Source: Streptomyces sp. LaPpAH-108 (lineage in GTDB: Bacteria; Actinomycetota; Actinomycetes; Streptomycetales; Streptomycetaceae). Taken from it: a DNA stretch of 64,000 nucleotides. The stretch is taken from assembly GCF_000373625.1 (NCBI RefSeq), contig NZ_KB891993.1, positions 682,001-746,000 on the forward strand. The letters are read 5' to 3'. Positions 62,726 to 64,000 of the stretch are shown here, piece by piece; position 1 is the stretch's first letter; each line of letters starts with the position of its first letter. Below the pieces are notes generated by a model. The model did no database searches and was not told the DNA's origin. It worked only from the letters and a program-made list of their open reading frames with translations. Position numbers and translations under genes: made by a program.

Positions 62726-64000
62726 GTCAGGGCCTTTTCCTGGGAGTCGGCGCCGGTCTCGTCCGGGACGGGGGCGGCCGGGGGGAGGGTGAGGCAGAAG
62801 CGGGTGCCGTCCGTGCAGGCGGTGTCGAGCCAGATCCTGCCCCCGTGATGTTCCACGATCTTCTTGCAGAGCGCCAGCCCGATGCCCGTACCACCGTAGG
62901 CGTCCCGGCTGTGCAGCCGCTGGAAGATGACGAAGACCTTCTCCGCGAACTGGCCGGGGATGCCTATGCCGTTGTCCTTGACGCAGATCCGGACCATGCC
63001 GGGCTCGTCGGGGTCGGGTTCGCAGGTGACGGTGAGGTGTGGCACGCGTTCGGCATCGCGGAACTTGAGGGCGTTGCCCACCAGGTTCTGCCAGAGCATG
63101 GCCAGCAGGGTCGGGTCGCCGACGACCTCGGGCAGCGTGTCCGGCCGGTCGATGACGGCGCCGGACTCCTCGACGGCCGCGCCCAGGTTGGTCAGCGCCT
63201 TGTCCAGCGCCTGGTCGAGACCCACCGGCACGCGGGTGTCGTTGAGGCGGCCGACGCGGGAGAAGGTGAGCAGGTCGTTGATGAGGACCTGCATCCGCTT
63301 GGCGCCGTCCACGGCGAAGTCGATGTACTGCCGTCCCCGGTCGTCCAGTTGGTCGCCGTAGCGCTTCTCCAGGAGCTGGCAGAAGGAGGCGACCTTGCGC
63401 AGGGGTTCCTGGAGGTCGTGGGAGGCGACGTAGGCGAACTGCTCCAACTCGACGTTGGACCGGCGCAGTTCGACGGCCTGGGCGTCCAGGTCGGCGGTCT
63501 GCTGGGCCAGGGTGCGCTCCTGGTCGCGGGAGGCGTCGAGTTCGGCGACGATGCGCTTGCGCATGCCCTCCACGTCGTCGGCGAGCGCGACGAGGTCGGC
63601 GGGGCCGCTGCCGGTGATGACGTGGGCGAAGTCACCGCCCGACACCCGGCGGGAGGCAGTGCCCAGGATCTCCAGCGGGCGGGCGACCAGCATGCGCACG
63701 AGGAAGGCGAGGGCGATGCCGGTCAGCAGGAAGAGGGCCACCATGCCGCCGAGCACCGAGTTGCGCACGGTGCGTTCGTGGGCGATCTCGACGTGGCCCT
63801 CGCGGACGGAGCGGGCCAGGTCGGCGTTCTGCTTCGCCCACGTGGCGCGCAGCCGGTCGAAGTCGCGTCGGCCGCGTTCGGCAGTGGTCTTGTCGACGCG
63901 CTTCGGGTCGCCGGGGGTGACGGAGGCCGCCATCGGCTCGGCGTAGGAGCGGCGCCAGTCGGCGGCCTGCCGCTCGACGGCCTCCAGGTCCGCGAGCAGG
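62722..64000 (-). CDS. Sensor histidine kinase, 5' end cut by window
   Basis: About 425 C-terminal residues of a membrane histidine kinase are visible; the frame is open to the window end. From the N-terminal side: the end of a CHASE3-like extracellular domain (an AVERQAADWRRSYAEPM segment), a transmembrane helix (GMVALFLLTGIALAFLVRML), a HAMP domain, a coiled coil, then HisKA with the phosphorylated His in ASHDLQEPLRKVASF and HATPase with N box LWQNLVGNALKF, G1 VKDNGIGIP and G2 GGTGIGLALC. It is followed by the coupled receiver protein. The signal is unknown. Confidence 0.88.
   Translation of the reverse strand, partial: LLADLEAVERQAADWRRSYAEPMAASVTPGDPKRVDKTTAERGRRDFDRLRATWAKQNADLARSVREGHVEIAHERTVRNSVLGGMVALFLLTGIALAFLVRMLVARPLEILGTASRRVSGGDFAHVITGSGPADLVALADDVEGMRKRIVAELDASRDQERTLAQQTADLDAQAVELRRSNVELEQFAYVASHDLQEPLRKVASFCQLLEKRYGDQLDDRGRQYIDFAVDGAKRMQVLINDLLTFSRVGRLNDTRVPVGLDQALDKALTNLGAAVEESGAVIDRPDTLPEVVGDPTLLAMLWQNLVGNALKFRDAERVPHLTVTCEPDPDEPGMVRICVKDNGIGIPGQFAEKVFVIFQRLHSRDAYGGTGIGLALCKKIVEHHGGRIWLDTACTDGTRFCLTLPPAAPVPDETGADSQEKALT

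Overview
The window is chromosomal DNA of a high-GC actinomycete, almost certainly a Streptomyces. The codon bias is extreme (G/C in third positions). It carries a Streptomyces-type secreted phospholipase A2, a PAS/GAF/PP2C phosphatase, a CGNR zinc-finger regulator, and iron boxes of the DmdR/IdeR type. No insertion sequence, integrase, phage gene or CRISPR array was seen.

Region 1 (1-8.0 kb) is mixed housekeeping and accessory genes: a cut-off photolyase-related gene, a NUDIX hydrolase, a sensor phosphatase, an MFS transporter, a DUF3224 protein, a metallophosphoesterase divergent from a CGNR regulator, and the phospholipase. Region 2 (8.2-13.9 kb) is one tightly coupled minus-strand operon: LRR protein, ankyrin protein, MoxR AAA+ ATPase, VWA/metallopeptidase-like protein. 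A tRNA-like element with a broken anticodon arm follows. Region 3 (14.1-20.2 kb) has a CHAT (caspase-like) TPR protein plus a second TPR protein, divergent from a Cys-containing small protein coupled to a membrane protein. Both regions look like conflict/sensing modules of unknown function. Region 4 (20.3-24.4 kb) is an MFS/HxlR divergent pair, an F420-type enzyme, a roadblock-like protein and an ArsR regulator.

Region 5 (24.4-62.2 kb) is a hydroxamate siderophore locus. An iron box precedes a heterodimeric ABC exporter and a siderophore-binding lipoprotein. After a TetR/SDR pair that looks unrelated come MbtH and a 22-kb six-module NRPS on the minus strand. Divergent from the NRPS are two FecCD permeases and an ATPase. 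A formyltransferase and an ornithine N5-monooxygenase then diverge from the strongest iron box. An EntB-like isochorismatase, an amidohydrolase and an alpha/beta hydrolase follow; the first two lie behind iron-box-like palindromes. The monooxygenase and formyltransferase should make N5-hydroxy- and N5-formyl-N5-hydroxyornithine. The NRPS (partial C-A-MT-T, C-A-T, C-A-MT-T, C-A-T, C-A-T, C-A-T-E) is predicted to join six residues: two clearly Ser, one clearly N-methyl-hydroxyornithine, two hydroxyornithine-like and one unassigned N-methylated starter. The exporter should secrete the product, and the lipoprotein/FecCD/ATPase set should bring the ferric complex back. The NRPS has no thioesterase, so release by cyclisation of a C-terminal hydroxyornithine is inferred.

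Region 6 (62.3-64 kb) is an overlapping response regulator/histidine kinase pair, the kinase cut by the window end.
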